Shown one piece after another: positions 63,599-64,000 of a stretch of DNA of 64,000 bases. A program made the position numbers and the translations under genes. The DNA is from Bryobacterales bacterium (GTDB lineage Bacteria; Acidobacteriota; Terriglobia; Bryobacterales; Bryobacteraceae). Where the stretch lies: the NCBI GenBank assembly GCA_003170295.1, contig PNAJ01000094.1, positions 50,194 through 114,193 on the forward strand. Reading direction: 5' to 3'. Under the pieces are notes generated by a model. That model was given only the letters and a program-made list of their open reading frames with translations. It had not been told where the DNA came from and did not search any database. Position 1 is the first letter of the stretch; every line of letters starts with the position of its first letter.

Positions 63599-64000
63599 AT
63601 GTCTGCTTGCCATGCAGTAAGTGATTTCGCGCAGCGATCCGCAAGGATCATCCTGCTGGCGGCAGCGCTGCTGACTCTCTTGGCTACCGGCAGCGCGCAA
63701 TTTAGTGTCGCGCCAAGCAGTCCTATCGTAGGCAATCCATGTTGCATCGCTGTTGGAGACTTCAATGGGGACGGTAAGCAAGACGTCGCCGTGCTGAATT
63801 CCTCAAGCGGTACCGTAACAATTCTGCTCGGTAATGGCTCGGGGTCATTCAGCGCGGCTCCCGGAGGTCCATTAACCGCGGGATTAGTTCCACAGATCCT
63901 TGTTGTGGGGGACTTTAATGGGGATGGGATACTGGACCTCGCCGTCGGGGGCGGCTCTGGGGTGACGGTCCTGTTGGGGGTGCGCCGGGATAAACCGGCA
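63599..64000 (+). CDS. FG-GAP/VCBS-repeat secreted protein, 5' part
   Basis: About 134 codons, cut by the window edge. A signal peptide ends ...LLATGSA with Gln next. Two FG-GAP-type blades follow, each with a calcium-binding-like DFNGDGxxD motif (VGDFNGDGKQDVAV and VGDFNGDGILDLAV). Near the edge the expected LLGNGxGxF changes to LLGVRRDKPA over a GCCGG..CCGGC hairpin, so a repeat insertion may interrupt it. Probably a surface integrin-like propeller. Confidence 0.75.
   Translation, partial: MSACHAVSDFAQRSARIILLAAALLTLLATGSAQFSVAPSSPIVGNPCCIAVGDFNGDGKQDVAVLNSSSGTVTILLGNGSGSFSAAPGGPLTAGLVPQILVVGDFNGDGILDLAVGGGSGVTVLLGVRRDKPA

Overview
This 64 kb, visibly GC-rich window looks like chromosome from an Acidobacteriota bacterium close to Candidatus Solibacter (Bryobacterales). 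The pointers are an NHL-repeat protein with the C-terminal domain first described in Solibacter (TIGR03437), two large Oar-like TonB-dependent receptors with a carboxypeptidase-regulatory N-domain, an ECF sigma factor overlapping a membrane Ser/Thr kinase, and several secreted haem or Tat proteins of the DUF1553/DUF1501/DUF1552 type. I see no phage, IS transposase, CRISPR array, tRNA or rRNA. The density is that of ordinary chromosome, with many 4-bp ATGA or GTGA start/stop overlaps.

Layout: 1-2539 is the 5' part of a TonB receptor (minus), divergent from a Tat-secreted DUF362 protein. 3838-5816 is Ppx/GppA plus a GNAT acetyltransferase. 6092-8627 (minus) is a secreted hypothetical protein, homoserine dehydrogenase and a signal-peptide-bearing methyltransferase. 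8651-11728 is a small secreted protein followed by pyrR-pyrB-pyrC. 11858-16934 (minus) is an RND efflux pump, its adaptor and an SDR oxidoreductase. 17021-19481 (minus) is an ECF sigma factor overlapping a Ser/Thr kinase, divergent from a C45-type Ntn hydrolase. 21193-26617 (minus) is a UvrC-like protein without visible GIY-YIG catalysis, then a DUF58 protein, then a second TonB receptor.

26681-27544 is a duplicated-domain secreted protein. 27552-29746 (minus) is cstA plus a tiny YbdD-like gene. 29906-33734 holds a CpaE/TadZ-like ATPase, LarB and the NHL/TIGR03437 protein. 33738-42134 (minus) holds a small hypothetical protein, an aminotransferase, a lytic transglycosylase with its overlapping partner, an AsmA-like protein, and a MocA-XdhC pair. 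42482-43386 (minus) is a membrane protein plus winged-helix regulator behind an operator-like direct repeat. 43455-47863 is a CrtI-like flavoprotein, a zinc-ribbon/repeat membrane protein and FdhD. 47935-48907 is a chimeric relic of two planctomycete-type genes. 48957-51385 is a sugar ABC ATPase and its binding lipoprotein, without a permease. 54278-62994 is a co-directional secreted catabolic set: haem-PQQ dehydrogenase, Tat enolase-superfamily enzyme, DUF1553 cytochrome protein, DUF1501 protein and DUF1080 protein.

Four whole-window patterns stand out. (1) About ten of some seventeen exported proteins have Gln right after the predicted signal-peptidase site, like the Bacteroidetes Q-rule. 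(2) Many first genes have a TANNNT box 4-9 nt before the start codon, and three divergent pairs have only 16-24 nt between start codons, which suggests leaderless mRNAs. (3) Several families of palindromic repeats fill the intergenic gaps, with compensatory base changes in one stem. (4) One palindrome cluster sits in frame inside the signal peptide of the sugar-binding lipoprotein.
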